Shown: positions 7,999 to 16,458 of the stretch, piece by piece
Layout: every line of letters begins with the position of its first letter
Numbering within the stretch: the stretch's first letter is position 1
Source: Candidatus Aquidulcis sp.
Lineage (GTDB): Bacteria > Chloroflexota > Anaerolineae > Anaerolineales > UBA4823
Length of the DNA stretch: 45,874 nt
Reading direction: 5' to 3'
Assembly: GCA_020723385.1 (NCBI GenBank)
Contig: DYIZ01000036.1
Location: forward strand, 1-45,874
Program-made: the position numbers and the translations under genes
The notes under the pieces: model-generated
Told to the model about the DNA's origin: nothing
Seen by the model: the letters and a program-made list of their open reading frames with translations, nothing else
Database searches by the model: none

Positions 7999-9501
7999 TT
8001 ACACCATTGGGCTTGATTTATGCCACTCCGTCGCCTGCTGGAATACGTGCGCGGCTTGCAGCAACATATCCTCACGGAAATGCGGTCCCATCAACTGCAT
8101 CCCCACCGGCAGCCCCCGGCTGTCGAACCCGACCGGGAAGGCCAGCGCGGGCACGCCGGCCAGGTTGGCGGGCAGGGTAAAAATGTCCTCGAGGTACATC
8201 GCCAGCGGGTCGTCGCCGTGCGCGCCGATGGAAAAGGCCGTCGTTGGCGTGACCGGCGCGGCGATCACGTCCACCCGAGCCAGGGCTTGCTCGAAATCCT
8301 GCCGGATGAGCGCCCGCACCCGCTGCGCCTGCCCATACCAGGCATCGTAATATCCCGTCGAGAGGGCATACGTCCCCAGCATGATGCGGCGCTTGACCTC
8401 CGCGCCGAAGCGCTCGCCGCGCGTATTGCGGAACACGTCCCACAGCCCGTCGGCGGGCTGGCGCGGGCCGTAGCGCAGCCCATCGAAACGCGCCAGGTTG
8501 GCGGAGGCTTCCGCCGGGGCAATAATGTAATATACCGGCAGGGCATCTTGCGTGTGCGGCAGGCTAATTGGCTCGACGACCGCACCGAGCGCTTCGAGAG
8601 TTTGGATGGCTGCCCGCACGGCGGATTCGACCTCCGGCTGCATCCCGGCGACGAAGTATTCCTGCGGGATACCGACACGCAAATCGGCAAGAGGCGTTGA
8701 ATCCCGGATGGTGATCGTCTCGACCGGGACATCCAGTGTGGTTGCATCTTGCGGGTCGCGGCCAGCCATCGAAGTGAATACGATTGCCGCATCCTCCGCC
8801 GAACGGGCCAGCGCCCCCACGCAGTCCAGCGACGAGCCGTAGGCGATCAAACCATAACGAGAGACGCGCCCGTAGGTGGGTTTCAGCCCGGTGAGGCCGC
8901 AGAACGCCGCCGGCTGGCGCACGCTGCCGCCCGTGTCGGTGCCGAGCGCCGCCGGAGCCAGCCGCGCCGCCACTGCCGCTGCGCTCCCACCCGAAGACCC
9001 GCCCGGCACACGCGACATATCCCACGGATTGTGCGTCACCCCATAGGCTGAATTCTCGGTGGAGGAACCCATGGCAAATTCGTCAGTGTTGGTTTTGCCG
9101 AGAATGACCACGCCTGCCGCCAGCAGCCGTTCGACAGCCGTGGCGGTGTACGGCGCGATAAAATTTTCCAGAATGCGCGATCCCGCCGTGCATCGTACAT
9201 CTTTCAGGCACAGCACATCTTTCACGGCGATGGGGATTCCAAGCAACCCCCACCCCGGCCCTCCCCCATTTGCAAAAGATGAAAATGGGGGAGAGAGTCG
9301 CCGCCATTCGGCCAGCCGGTGATCGGCGGCATCGGCCTGGGCCAGCGCCAGCTCGGGGGTGACGGTGATGAAGGCGTGCAGGGCTGGCTCCAACCGGGCG
9401 ATGCGCGCCAGGCAAGCCTGGGTCAGCTCGCGGCTGGAAAAGTCGCCGCGGCGCAGAGCGGCGGCGGTTTGGGCGAGGGAGAGGGTGGTGAGGGCAGTCA
9501 T
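7999..9501 (-). CDS. gatA: Glutamyl-tRNA(Gln)/aspartyl-tRNA(Asn) amidotransferase subunit A
   Basis: A 500-aa amidase-signature enzyme. It supplies ammonia from glutamine to convert Glu-tRNA(Gln) (or Asp-tRNA(Asn)) within the GatCAB complex. The Ser-cisSer-Lys triad region is visible: Lys94 in GIPIAVKDVL, then GGSSGGSAAAVAA and TDTGGSVRQPAAFCG. Between HRLAE and LLGIPIAVKD residues about 67-85 (RRLSPPFSSFANGGGPGWG) form an insertion not expected in the family, encoded by a C/G-rich hairpin repeat. gatC lies upstream, separated by a heptamer repeat that touches the gatA start, so no normal ribosome site is visible before ATG 9501. gatB is not in the window. Confidence 0.95.
   Translation of the reverse strand: MTALTTLSLAQTAAALRRGDFSSRELTQACLARIARLEPALHAFITVTPELALAQADAADHRLAEWRRLSPPFSSFANGGGPGWGLLGIPIAVKDVLCLKDVRCTAGSRILENFIAPYTATAVERLLAAGVVILGKTNTDEFAMGSSTENSAYGVTHNPWDMSRVPGGSSGGSAAAVAARLAPAALGTDTGGSVRQPAAFCGLTGLKPTYGRVSRYGLIAYGSSLDCVGALARSAEDAAIVFTSMAGRDPQDATTLDVPVETITIRDSTPLADLRVGIPQEYFVAGMQPEVESAVRAAIQTLEALGAVVEPISLPHTQDALPVYYIIAPAEASANLARFDGLRYGPRQPADGLWDVFRNTRGERFGAEVKRRIMLGTYALSTGYYDAWYGQAQRVRALIRQDFEQALARVDVIAAPVTPTTAFSIGAHGDDPLAMYLEDIFTLPANLAGVPALAFPVGFDSRGLPVGMQLMGPHFREDMLLQAAHVFQQATEWHKSSPMV
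9243..9290. repeat. Hairpin repeat inserted in frame in gatA
   Basis: A C-rich stretch followed by the inverted arms CTCCCCCATTT (9261-9271) and AAATGGGGGAG (9282-9292) around a short loop. It resembles in style the intergenic cccc-ttctccc/gggagaagg repeats at 35030-35272. It is translated as part of GatA (about residues 67-85) without breaking the frame. Confidence 0.65.
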
Positions 9502-9600
9502 CAGTGACCAGTTATCAGTGATCAGTGATCAGTGATCAGTGCCAGGCACCAGTTATCCACCATATTACTGCTTACTGATGACTGATTACTGGTCACTGCT
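9501..9600. repeat. Heptamer repeat with inverted arm between gatC and gatA
   Basis: Six units of TCAGTGA or close variants at 9501-9542, then four reverse-type units (TGCTTAC, TGATGAC, TGATTAC, TGGTCAC) from 9569 to 9596. The two arms can pair. The repeat occupies the whole 91-bp gap between gatC and gatA and replaces the expected gatA ribosome-binding region. Confidence 0.85.
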
Positions 9601-9886
9601 CTTCTAACACCGGCGGCACGCGGAACTGATCGTGGACCACATCCGGCGCGGTACGAAGAAGGATGTCCCGTTCCAGCCCGGGGCGCGGCTCGTCGGAACG
9701 CAGATTGCTCCCGGCGGGCGATCCGCTCGCGGCGGGCGGCAGGCTGGATGTGTCCACCGCCTGCAAGCGGGTAAAATGCTCCAAAATCGCCGACAGTTGG
9801 GCGCAGTATTGCTGTGTTTCATCTTCCGTCAGCGCCAGCCGGGCGAGATGGGCGATGTGCTCGACTTGAGATAGGGTGAGAGACAT
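9593..9886 (-). CDS. gatC: Glutamyl-tRNA(Gln)/aspartyl-tRNA(Asn) amidotransferase subunit C
   Basis: A 97-aa protein starting MSLTLSQVEHIAHLARLALT, the classic GatC N-terminus, and ending with the LRxDEPRPGLERDILLRTAPD region that wraps around GatA. It stabilises the GatAB core. Start chosen at ATG 9886; the longer upstream codons would be read from a repeat. A TATAAT box ends 6 nt before this ATG, with no ribosome site between, which suggests a leaderless mRNA. gatA follows after a 91-bp repeat-filled gap. Confidence 0.93.
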   Translation of the reverse strand: MSLTLSQVEHIAHLARLALTEDETQQYCAQLSAILEHFTRLQAVDTSSLPPAASGSPAGSNLRSDEPRPGLERDILLRTAPDVVHDQFRVPPVLEEQ

Positions 9887-9892
9887 GAGGAG

Positions 9893-9898
9893 ATTATA
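9893..9898 (-). promoter_or_regulatory. -10 box of a leaderless gatC promoter
   Basis: TATAAT on the minus strand, 6 nt before ATG 9886, which puts the transcription start at or next to the A of the start codon. A weak -35 (TTTGGA, 16-bp spacer) lies upstream. Confidence 0.55.
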
Positions 9899-9904
9899 CT
9901 CTAC

Positions 9905-9992
9905 GGTTGAAAGTTCCAAAGTTCGAAGGTTGAAGGTTCAAAACCAGAAGGTTTTCGCTCGAACTTTCAACCTTCAACCTGCCACCCGCCAC
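9905..9992. repeat. Degenerate heptamer palindrome (GGTTGAA type)
   Basis: Tandem units related to GGTTGAA / AAGTTCG, with outer arms GGTTGAAAGTTC (9905-9916) and GAACTTTCAACC (9961-9972) that are exact reverse complements. It fills the gap between gatC and the esterase gene. Confidence 0.75.
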
Positions 9993-9999
9993 CTGCAAT

Positions 10000-11064
10000 C
10001 TACCATTCCGCTGCGTACCAGCGTAGATAATCTTCCACGTGGGCTTGCCAATAAGCCTCCTCGTGGTAACCGTGGAACATGTGCCATTCATGGGGAATAT
10101 CCTTCTGCGCCAGCAATTTTTCGAGCCAGACGGCCGATTCGGCGATGTCGGGGTGGTCGTTGTCGCCGATGTCGAGGTAGATGCGCGGCATTTGCCCGGC
10201 GGGAATATCGGCCAGCCAGGTCTTGACATTGGGCACATCGGTATTGAAAACGAACCCGCTGTGAGCGCCGAATGCGCCGAACAGTTCCCAATATGCCAGG
10301 CCAAAATGCACTGCCCATCCCCCGCCGCGCGACAACCCTCCAACGGCGCGGTATTGGCGGTCGGGGATGGTGCGATATTGGCTGTCTACCCACGGCAGCA
10401 GCATCCCCACTACCGCCTCGCCGAAACGGTCTTTGGTCGGCTCTGTCCACACCCGGTCGCGTGGCATGACGATGAGAAACGGCGCGACCTCGCCGGAAGC
10501 GATCAGTGTATCGGCGGTGGTATCTGCGCCCAGGCGGTCCCACTGGTCATCGGTGAAGCTTTGCCCGTGAATGAGATACAACACCGGGTAATACGCGCCC
10601 GGCTGCTCATCGTAACACGGGGGCAGGTAAACGCGGTAATCGAGTGGGGCATTCAGCAGCGAGGTGGTCAGTTGGCCGGTCTCGATGCGCCCGCCGGTCG
10701 CCCAGCAGGCGAGCGGCGATGCGGTGGCGGATGGCGAGGGTGCGGCGGTCAGAATGGAAGTTGGCGTATGGGCAGCCGGTTGGGTGGGAGGCTGGGGAGT
10801 ATCGGAGGCTGGAATCGTCGGGGTGGGGGTCAGCGGGAGTGGAGTCGCTGCCGGGGTAGACGAATCCTGCACGGCCGCGATTGGCGTTGTCCCCGGGGTG
10901 CAGGCGCTCACTCCCAGGATCAGTGCAATCGCCGCGAGCAGGGCGATCCAAAACTGTCCCCGCGCGATATCGGTCGCTGTCGCGACGTAGCTGTTTCGCC
11001 CGCATCCGCCCCTTCGACTTCGCCCAGGCCGCTCACTGATTACTGATAACTGATAACCATTCAC
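10000..11064 (-). CDS. Lipoprotein esterase (esterase D / PF00756-like alpha/beta hydrolase)
   Basis: A 354-aa protein with a hydrophobic segment and lipobox LGVSAC (Cys55), a Thr/Pro-rich linker (about 60-115), then an alpha/beta hydrolase domain. The nucleophile is S245 in GGLSRGGGW, the oxyanion region is LYLIHGQSF, and the C-terminal His is probably in FHGYHEEAYW. It would be an exported, lipid-anchored esterase of unknown substrate. The only ATG upstream of the hydrophobic segment is at 11064 and the first residues (YQLSVISE) are read from a heptamer repeat, so the N-terminus is unusually long and uncertain. Confidence 0.82.
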   Translation of the reverse strand: MNGYQLSVISERPGRSRRGGCGRNSYVATATDIARGQFWIALLAAIALILGVSACTPGTTPIAAVQDSSTPAATPLPLTPTPTIPASDTPQPPTQPAAHTPTSILTAAPSPSATASPLACWATGGRIETGQLTTSLLNAPLDYRVYLPPCYDEQPGAYYPVLYLIHGQSFTDDQWDRLGADTTADTLIASGEVAPFLIVMPRDRVWTEPTKDRFGEAVVGMLLPWVDSQYRTIPDRQYRAVGGLSRGGGWAVHFGLAYWELFGAFGAHSGFVFNTDVPNVKTWLADIPAGQMPRIYLDIGDNDHPDIAESAVWLEKLLAQKDIPHEWHMFHGYHEEAYWQAHVEDYLRWYAAEW

Positions 11065-11096
11065 TGTTCACCGCCAACCGCCAACTGATAACCAGT
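11034..11096. repeat. Heptamer repeat upstream of the esterase
   Basis: Nine consecutive 7-bp units (CACTGAT, TACTGAT, AACTGAT, AACCATT, CACTGTT, CACCGCC, AACCGCC, AACTGAT, AACCAGT). The first four units overlap the esterase start region on the minus strand and provide its first codons. The repeat separates the divergent esterase and selenoprotein genes. Confidence 0.8.
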
Positions 11097-11144
11097 GTAC
11101 TATAAACTGGTACAATTGGGCAAATCCTGGTTTTGGAGTGTGCT

Positions 11145-12548
11145 ATGTCGCAACGTAATCCGAAGAAAACACGGGCCGCACCGCCAAAGGCAACCGAGCC
11201 AAAGGCAGAGGCCTCGACGGCAGAGCAAATCGAGTCGCCGCAATCGCCTGGCGAAACACCCCCCGCCGGCGGCGACTGGCTGGGGACGCTCGTTCGCAAC
11301 CCGGTGGCCTGGATCGTGGCGGTAGTGCTCCTATTGCTGGCCGGAATCGGCATCCCGACCATACTGGATGGAGCCAAACCCACCCCCACCGCCACTGCAA
11401 CGCGTTTGCCCGATCCGACTGCGACGCCAGCCCCGGTAGCGGGATGCACCGTGGTCAGCCTGCTGCCCACCCCCGGCCCAACCGAGCAATCGCTCTTCCC
11501 GGATGTCACCGAGAAAGATTGGTCGCGCGGCCCACTCACCGCCTCGGTGACCATCATCGAGTACAGCGATTTTCAATGACCCTACTGCGCGCGCATTGCG
11601 CCCGTGTTGGCGCAGCTCGAAGAAAAATATCCGAATGATTTGCGTGTCGTTTTCCGCCATTTCCCGTTGATGAGCATCCATGACAAAGCCGCGCTCTCGG
11701 TGCAAGCTGCCGAAGCCGCCGGGTCACAGGGCAAATTCTGGGAGATGCACGATTTACTGTTCGCCCGCCAGGCGCAATGGTCTGGCCTGACACCGGATGA
11801 GTTCAAAACCTGGGCGATTGCGGCCGCGGCTGAGATCGGTTTGAACCAATCCCGCTTCACATCTGACTTCAACAGCCCAGCGGCCGCGGCGTTTGCTCAA
11901 AAAGCCTGGGAGGATGGGCAGAAAAGTCTCCTGCCGGGCACGCCTTTTCTGCTGGTCAACCGCAATATCTGGCCCGAAGCTCTCCCGATGGATGTAACCA
12001 ACATCTCGATGATCATCGAGTTGACACTGTTCGAGGGTAAGCAGTTCACCTACTGCCCGCCGATGACGATTGATCCGTTGAAGCAGTATGTGGCGACGAT
12101 CCGCACCGCCAAGGGCGACATCGTGTTAGAGTTGTTTGCCGATAAAGCTCCCATGGCGGTAAATAATTTCATCTTCCTTGCCCAACAAGGCTGGTACGAC
12201 GGCGTGACTTTTCATCGGGTCATCCCAGGTTTTATGGCGCAGGGAGGCGATCCCACGGGCACCGGTTTTGGCATGCCGGGCTACGCCTTCGCCAACGAAA
12301 CATCGCCTGACCTGGTCTTCGACCGCGAGGGCTTGCTGGCGATGGCGAATGCCGGCCCCGACTCGAACGGCAGCCAGTTTTTCATCACTTATGCCCCCGC
12401 GACGAACTTGAACGGCGGCTACACCATCTTCGGGCAGGTTATTTCCGGGATGGATGTGGTGAAGGCTTTGACCCCGCGTGATCCCTCTCAGAACGCCGAT
12501 TTGCCGCCGGGGGATGTGATCGAGACGATCACGATCGAGGAGAAATAG
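11145..12548 (+). CDS. Selenocysteine-containing DsbA-like thioredoxin / cyclophilin fusion
   Basis: Read through one in-frame TGA (11577-11579), this is a 467-residue membrane-anchored protein. ATG 11145 follows GGAG by 6 nt. Residues 1-45 are a charged cytoplasmic tail, then a transmembrane helix (NPVAWIVAVVLLLLAGIG), a Thr/Pro linker, and a thioredoxin_4/DsbA-type domain. In it TVTIIEYSDFQ is followed by the TGA and then PYCARIAPVLAQLEEKY, so the TGA (codon 145) sits exactly at the first Cys of the CPYC redox site. From about 308 there is a cyclophilin peptidyl-prolyl isomerase (IRTAKGDIVLELF, FHRVIPGFMAQGGDP, GSQFFITYAP, IFGQVISGMDVV). An extracytoplasmic disulfide/proline folding factor is inferred. 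The hairpin after the TGA supports Sec insertion; a nonsense mutation is the alternative. Confidence 0.85.
11577..11579 (+). other. In-frame UGA, predicted selenocysteine codon (U145)
   Basis: The codon replaces the first cysteine of the DsbA-type CxxC motif (FQ-U-PYC). Both sides of it are in the same frame and both are needed to build one thioredoxin fold. A suitable hairpin starts 16 nt downstream. Confidence 0.85.
11596..11615 (+). promoter_or_regulatory. Candidate bacterial SECIS hairpin
   Basis: TGCGCC (11597-11602) pairs perfectly with GGCGCA (11609-11614), extended by a U-G pair, around the six-base loop CGUGUU. The loop begins 23 nt after the UGA and has a G in its first two positions, both of which match published rules for bSECIS elements. 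An alternative overlapping stem (CTGCGC 11585-11590 with GCGCAG 11610-11615) exists. Confidence 0.7.
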
Positions 12549-13979
12549 TTGCAAACCACCAGCTCGAAATCGAGTTTTCACTGGCCTTCACTTTTGCAGG
12601 CTTCGTTGACCGGCGTGGCAGCGCTGCTGGCCTTTGGGCTGACAGGGCTGCTGCTGATCGGTGTAGCGCCCCAACTGTTTGGAAGCGGTTTCTCACCGGT
12701 TGTGGCCGCTTCCAGCACGTTGATGGCCGCCGGTGTGGCTTTCGCAGGCGTACTTACACTGCCCTCCATCGGGTTTGCCGTGATGCGGCTGATGGGGAAA
12801 CCCATCCCCGATTTTGGCCGCCCGCTTGGGCTGCCGGTGAGAACCTGGGTGATCGGCCTGTCCATTGTGGCGCTGCCCTCTCTTTGGGCAGTTGGCGCAG
12901 CCATTGCGTCAATTGATGCTCTGTCCCGGGCGGCGTGGCTGCTGTTACCGGTATTGCACGTATTCGTCATCGGAATCCCCGTCCTGCTGATGATCCAACT
13001 CGGGCGGGGCGGCCTTCCGGGTGGGTCGCCTCAAAGAGCGTGGGGGGCGTTCACCAGCGGGTTGATCATTGCCCCGGCAGCGATCATCATCCTGGAAATC
13101 CTGGTCGCGGCGGTGATGATTGTTGCGGCCATTATCTATCTCGCCACGCAGCCTGAGTTATTGGAGCAGTTACAGCGTTTCTCGTTCGATTATCGCTACG
13201 GGGCCATTTCGCCGGAAGAGGCGTTGGATAGGGTGATGCCTTACCTGGTCAAACCGGCGGTGGCGTTCTCTGGCTTGTTGTACATCGCGGTGTTCGTGCC
13301 GCTCATCGAAGAGGTGCTCAAACCGATTGGGGTCTGGCTGCTCATCGGGCGAAAACTGACTCCCATCGAAGGCTTTGCCGCCGGGGCTTTGAGCGGCGCG
13401 GGCTACGCGCTGGTCGAGAACCTGGGCGCGTCGGCCAACCTCGAAGGCTGGGCGGCGCTGGTCGTTGTGCGGGCGGGCACAGCCGCCCTGCACATTTACA
13501 CCGCCGGGCTGATGGGCTGGGCGCTGGCTTCGGCCTGGGGCCAGCGGCGCTACATCCGATTGGGAGTGGCTTACCTGTTGGCAGTGACCATCCACGGGTT
13601 GTGGAATGCGCTTTCGATCTTCGGCGGGGTGGTGACACTGCCGCTTGCAGACCAATATCTGCCGCCAGCCGTCACCAGTCGAGGGCTGCCCGCCCTCGGA
13701 GGTGTGGTGGTGTTGGCGATAGCGATCTTCGTGCTGCTGATCTGGTCGAATTTCGCCTTACGGCGGTCTTTGCGCCTGGAAGGAATCGACGATCTATCGT
13801 CCGGCGGACTATCAACCACCGCCAGCATAACCGATATTGCCTCCTTCGGATCGCCGGAGGAGCCGTTAGCTGGCGCAACCCTGCCCGTCGAAACAGAATC
13901 AACCGCGCCGGAAACATCGGCGGATGCCGAACCGCCTGTTTCGACCGGCGACGATGCCGCTGCTCAGGGGGGTGCGTGA
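12549..13979 (+). CDS. PrsW-family intramembrane protease
   Basis: A 476-aa polytopic protein with eight or more hydrophobic segments and the PrsW signatures: FVPLIEEVLKPIG (the EEVxK pair), EGFAAGALSGAGYALVENL, LHIYTAGLMGWALA and HGLWNALS. These Glu/His residues form the membrane metal or glutamic site of the CPBP/PrsW clan. PrsW cleaves anti-sigma factors in Bacillus; the target here is unknown. Start is TTG 12549, directly after the selenoprotein stop, with GAGGAGAA upstream. Its TGA overlaps the GTG of the subtilase gene, so the three form one operon of envelope folding and proteolysis. The last 60 residues are a Ser/Thr/Glu-rich tail. Confidence 0.87.
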   Translation: MQTTSSKSSFHWPSLLQASLTGVAALLAFGLTGLLLIGVAPQLFGSGFSPVVAASSTLMAAGVAFAGVLTLPSIGFAVMRLMGKPIPDFGRPLGLPVRTWVIGLSIVALPSLWAVGAAIASIDALSRAAWLLLPVLHVFVIGIPVLLMIQLGRGGLPGGSPQRAWGAFTSGLIIAPAAIIILEILVAAVMIVAAIIYLATQPELLEQLQRFSFDYRYGAISPEEALDRVMPYLVKPAVAFSGLLYIAVFVPLIEEVLKPIGVWLLIGRKLTPIEGFAAGALSGAGYALVENLGASANLEGWAALVVVRAGTAALHIYTAGLMGWALASAWGQRRYIRLGVAYLLAVTIHGLWNALSIFGGVVTLPLADQYLPPAVTSRGLPALGGVVVLAIAIFVLLIWSNFALRRSLRLEGIDDLSSGGLSTTASITDIASFGSPEEPLAGATLPVETESTAPETSADAEPPVSTGDDAAAQGGA

Positions 13980-15637
13980 GGCGAACCGGCTGGCTTTTCC
14001 TGGCCGGGCTGGGCGCGTTGATCGTTGCGGCCGGGTGGCTGTGGCTTCCGGCGGGGCGGGCCGCGCAGGCCTCATCCTGGCTTCACAACGCCCACTCGAA
14101 CGGTATCCCCTTCGCAGCCCCGGATCGTCTGCTCATCGGGTTGAAAGATGACCCGCTCGAAGCGATCACCCCCCGGTCTATCGGCGCCCCTTCGCTCGAT
14201 CAATTAATGGCGCGTTTCGACGTGCAATCGGCTGTCCCGTTGTTCCATCTCGACCGGGGAGATATTGTCCTGAAGCAGCAGTTGGGGATGGGGCGGATGT
14301 TCGTGCTCACGCTGCCCGCGGGGAGCGATCTGCCCGCGGCGCAAGCCGCCTTCGCCGCCGATCCGGCGGTGGCTTTTGCCGAGCCAGATTTTGTGGGCTA
14401 CGGTGGGTTAATCCCCTCCGACGACAGTTTCAACCAGCAGTGGGCGCTGAACAACACCGGGCAGGCGGGCGGTACGCCTGGCGCCGATATTGACGCCCCC
14501 GGCGCGTGGGATGTGACGACCGGCATCAGCGCCGTCGTACTGGCGGTGATTGACACCGGTGTGGATTTAGATCATCCCGATCTGGCGGGCAAGCTGGTTC
14601 CCGGTTACGATTTCGTCAACAACGATGGCGATGCGCAGGATGATTATGGGCACGGCACGCACGTGGCTGGGATCATTGCCGCCGCATCCGATAACCCCAT
14701 CGGCGTGGCGGGCGTGTGCTGGGCGTGCCGCATCATGCCGCTCAAAGCGCTCAACAACGGCAACTGGGGGTACTACTCGTGGTGGATTTCGGCTATCGAA
14801 TATGCCGTAGACAACGGGGCGTACGCCATTAACATGAGCATGGGCGGGACGAGCGAGTCGAGCGCACTGCACAATGCGGTGCGCTACGCCTATTACGCCG
14901 GGAGGCCGATTGCCGCGGCGATGATGAACGACGGAACTTCGGTCCTGTATTACCCGGCGGCTTACGATGAAGTGATCGCGGTCGGTTCGACCGACGCGTG
15001 GGATTTCCGGTCGAGCTTCTCCAATGTTGGAGGGCACGTTGACCTGGTCGCGCCCGGCTCGGACATCCTGAGCACAATGTGGGACGATACCTACGCTGCA
15101 TGGTTCGGCACTTCGATGGCGACCCCCCAGGTGGTCGGCGTGATGGGGCTGCTGTACTCGCTTCATCCGAGTTACTCTGTCGCTGAGATTCGCACGATCC
15201 TGCTGACCACTGCCGAAGACCAGGTTGGTCCTTCGTATGAAGACATGCCCGGCTTCGATATCTACTTTGGGAACGGGCGATTGAACGCCGCCCGGGCGGT
15301 TTCCCTGGCGGCCGGGAGGTTCCTGGAAACAGTGACCCTCACGGGGCCGGAGAGGGGCATCACGCAAACGGTGTACACCTTCACCGCGGGGATTGCCCCG
15401 CTGACCGCCAGTCAACCCGTCACTTACACCTGGCAAGCCGACCACCAGCTACCAGTGACTCACACCGGCGGGCTGACGGATGCCGTTTCCTTCGTGTGGG
15501 ATGTGGCCGGCCCACAGACGGTCACACTCTCTGCGGCCAATATATTTGGCGCGGTGAATGGCAGACCGCAAGTTATCGTCATCCGGCCGGCCAATTTGAA
15601 GATGATATACTTGCCGGTTGTCGAACATGGCTCGTAG
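13976..15637 (+). CDS. Secreted subtilisin-like serine protease (S8)
   Basis: A 553-aa protein starting at GTG 13976, which overlaps the previous stop (GTGA) and follows a G-rich ribosome site. Signal peptide about residues 1-33 (RRTGWLFLAGLGALIVAAG). A propeptide-like region ends near FAEPDFVGYGG. The catalytic triad is D193 (VIDTGVDLDHPDL), H226 (YGHGTHVAG) and S380 (FGTSMATPQVVG), with the oxyanion region NMSMGG. After the protease domain comes a PKD-like beta domain (TLTGPERGITQTVYTFTAG) and the terminal motif MIYLPVVEHGS, similar to the tail of the 3127-3408 protein. The stop codon lies inside a palindromic repeat. Confidence 0.93.
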   Translation: MRRTGWLFLAGLGALIVAAGWLWLPAGRAAQASSWLHNAHSNGIPFAAPDRLLIGLKDDPLEAITPRSIGAPSLDQLMARFDVQSAVPLFHLDRGDIVLKQQLGMGRMFVLTLPAGSDLPAAQAAFAADPAVAFAEPDFVGYGGLIPSDDSFNQQWALNNTGQAGGTPGADIDAPGAWDVTTGISAVVLAVIDTGVDLDHPDLAGKLVPGYDFVNNDGDAQDDYGHGTHVAGIIAAASDNPIGVAGVCWACRIMPLKALNNGNWGYYSWWISAIEYAVDNGAYAINMSMGGTSESSALHNAVRYAYYAGRPIAAAMMNDGTSVLYYPAAYDEVIAVGSTDAWDFRSSFSNVGGHVDLVAPGSDILSTMWDDTYAAWFGTSMATPQVVGVMGLLYSLHPSYSVAEIRTILLTTAEDQVGPSYEDMPGFDIYFGNGRLNAARAVSLAAGRFLETVTLTGPERGITQTVYTFTAGIAPLTASQPVTYTWQADHQLPVTHTGGLTDAVSFVWDVAGPQTVTLSAANIFGAVNGRPQVIVIRPANLKMIYLPVVEHGS

Positions 15638-15699
15638 TATGCGCTTCAGCGCACTGAAGTGCGCACTACGAACGGCTCGGCTCGTAGTATGCGCTTCGG
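15632..15699. repeat. Palindromic repeat (TCGTAGTATGCGCTTCAG type), 1.5 copies
   Basis: Arms at 15632-15649 and 15654-15671 pair around the loop CGCA with a few mismatches; a further left arm (15680-15699, ctcgtagtatgcgcttcggc) follows. The TAG of the subtilase lies in the left arm. It may terminate the operon before the DedA gene. Confidence 0.7.
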
Positions 15700-15726
15700 C
15701 GTAATCTTATAAACGAGGTATACCCA

Positions 15727-16404
15727 ATGGATTTCATCATGTCCCTGATCAACCTGTTCCTCCACCTGGACGAAGTGCTGGGAGAGGTTATCAAGCAATA
15801 TCACAGTTGGACCTACCTGCTCCTGTTTTTGGTCATTTTCATGGAGACTGGCTTCGTGGTAACGCCTGTCCTGCCCGGCGACTCGCTGCTCTTCGCGGCG
15901 GGGACGTTTGCCTCGCCGGCGCTTGGCTCGCCGCTCAACATCTGGGTGCTGTATATCTTGCTGTGCGCGGCGGCTATCGGCGGCGACACGGTCAACTATT
16001 GGATTGGGCATTACATTGGCCCGCGCGCCTTCAGCGGCAATGTGCGTTTCCTCAAAAAGGAATACCTCGACCGCACCCACGCCTTCTACGAAAAACATGG
16101 CGGTATCACGATCATCATCGCGCGCTTCATACCCATCATTCGCACCTTCGCGCCATTCGTGGCGGGGGTCGGGGCGATGACGTACCCAAAATTCATCGCC
16201 TACAATGTGATCGGCGGAATAGCCTGGGTGACGCTGTTCCTGTTCGGCGGGTACTTGTTTGGCAACCTGCCTTTCGTGCGCGATAATTTCTCGTTCGTCG
16301 TCATCGCCATCGTTCTCATTTCTGTTTTGCCGATGGTTTACGAATTCATCAAGGGACGACTGCAATCGAAATCCGGCGGGAATAATGCCGGCGCGGAGGG
16401 CTAA
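15727..16404 (+). CDS. DedA/SNARE-associated family membrane protein
   Basis: A 225-aa polytopic protein with the DedA signatures ETGFVVTPVLPGDSLLFAAG, GGDTVNYWIGHYIG and ARFIPIIRTFAPFVAG-GAM, the last containing the conserved arginines. DedA proteins act as lipid scramblases or undecaprenyl-phosphate/phosphatidylethanolamine flippases and need the proton motive force. Start ATG 15727 follows a GAGGTATACCC stretch. The C-terminal tail (KGRLQSKSGGNNAGAEG) is polar. The gene stands alone between the subtilase and the biotin ligase gene. Confidence 0.92.
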   Translation: MDFIMSLINLFLHLDEVLGEVIKQYHSWTYLLLFLVIFMETGFVVTPVLPGDSLLFAAGTFASPALGSPLNIWVLYILLCAAAIGGDTVNYWIGHYIGPRAFSGNVRFLKKEYLDRTHAFYEKHGGITIIIARFIPIIRTFAPFVAGVGAMTYPKFIAYNVIGGIAWVTLFLFGGYLFGNLPFVRDNFSFVVIAIVLISVLPMVYEFIKGRLQSKSGGNNAGAEG

Positions 16405-16446
16405 TTGCCCAGCCTGACTCTGCCACCCTCACCGCCCCAACTGAGG

Positions 16447-16452
16447 TAAAAT
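16447..16452 (+). promoter_or_regulatory. -10 box of a leaderless birA promoter
   Basis: TAAAAT ends 6 nt before ATG 16459 with no ribosome site between; same spacing as at gatC, the nucleotidyltransferase gene and tnpB. Confidence 0.45.
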
Positions 16453-16458
16453 GTAGCT

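Noticed and set aside
11604-12548. Separate gene starting at GTG 11604
   Set aside because: It would start in the middle of a thioredoxin fold without a ribosome site; the UGA read-through explains both halves.
15632-15699. Insertion sequence end
   Set aside because: Only a short palindrome with a partial second copy; no transposase nearby and no target duplication seen.
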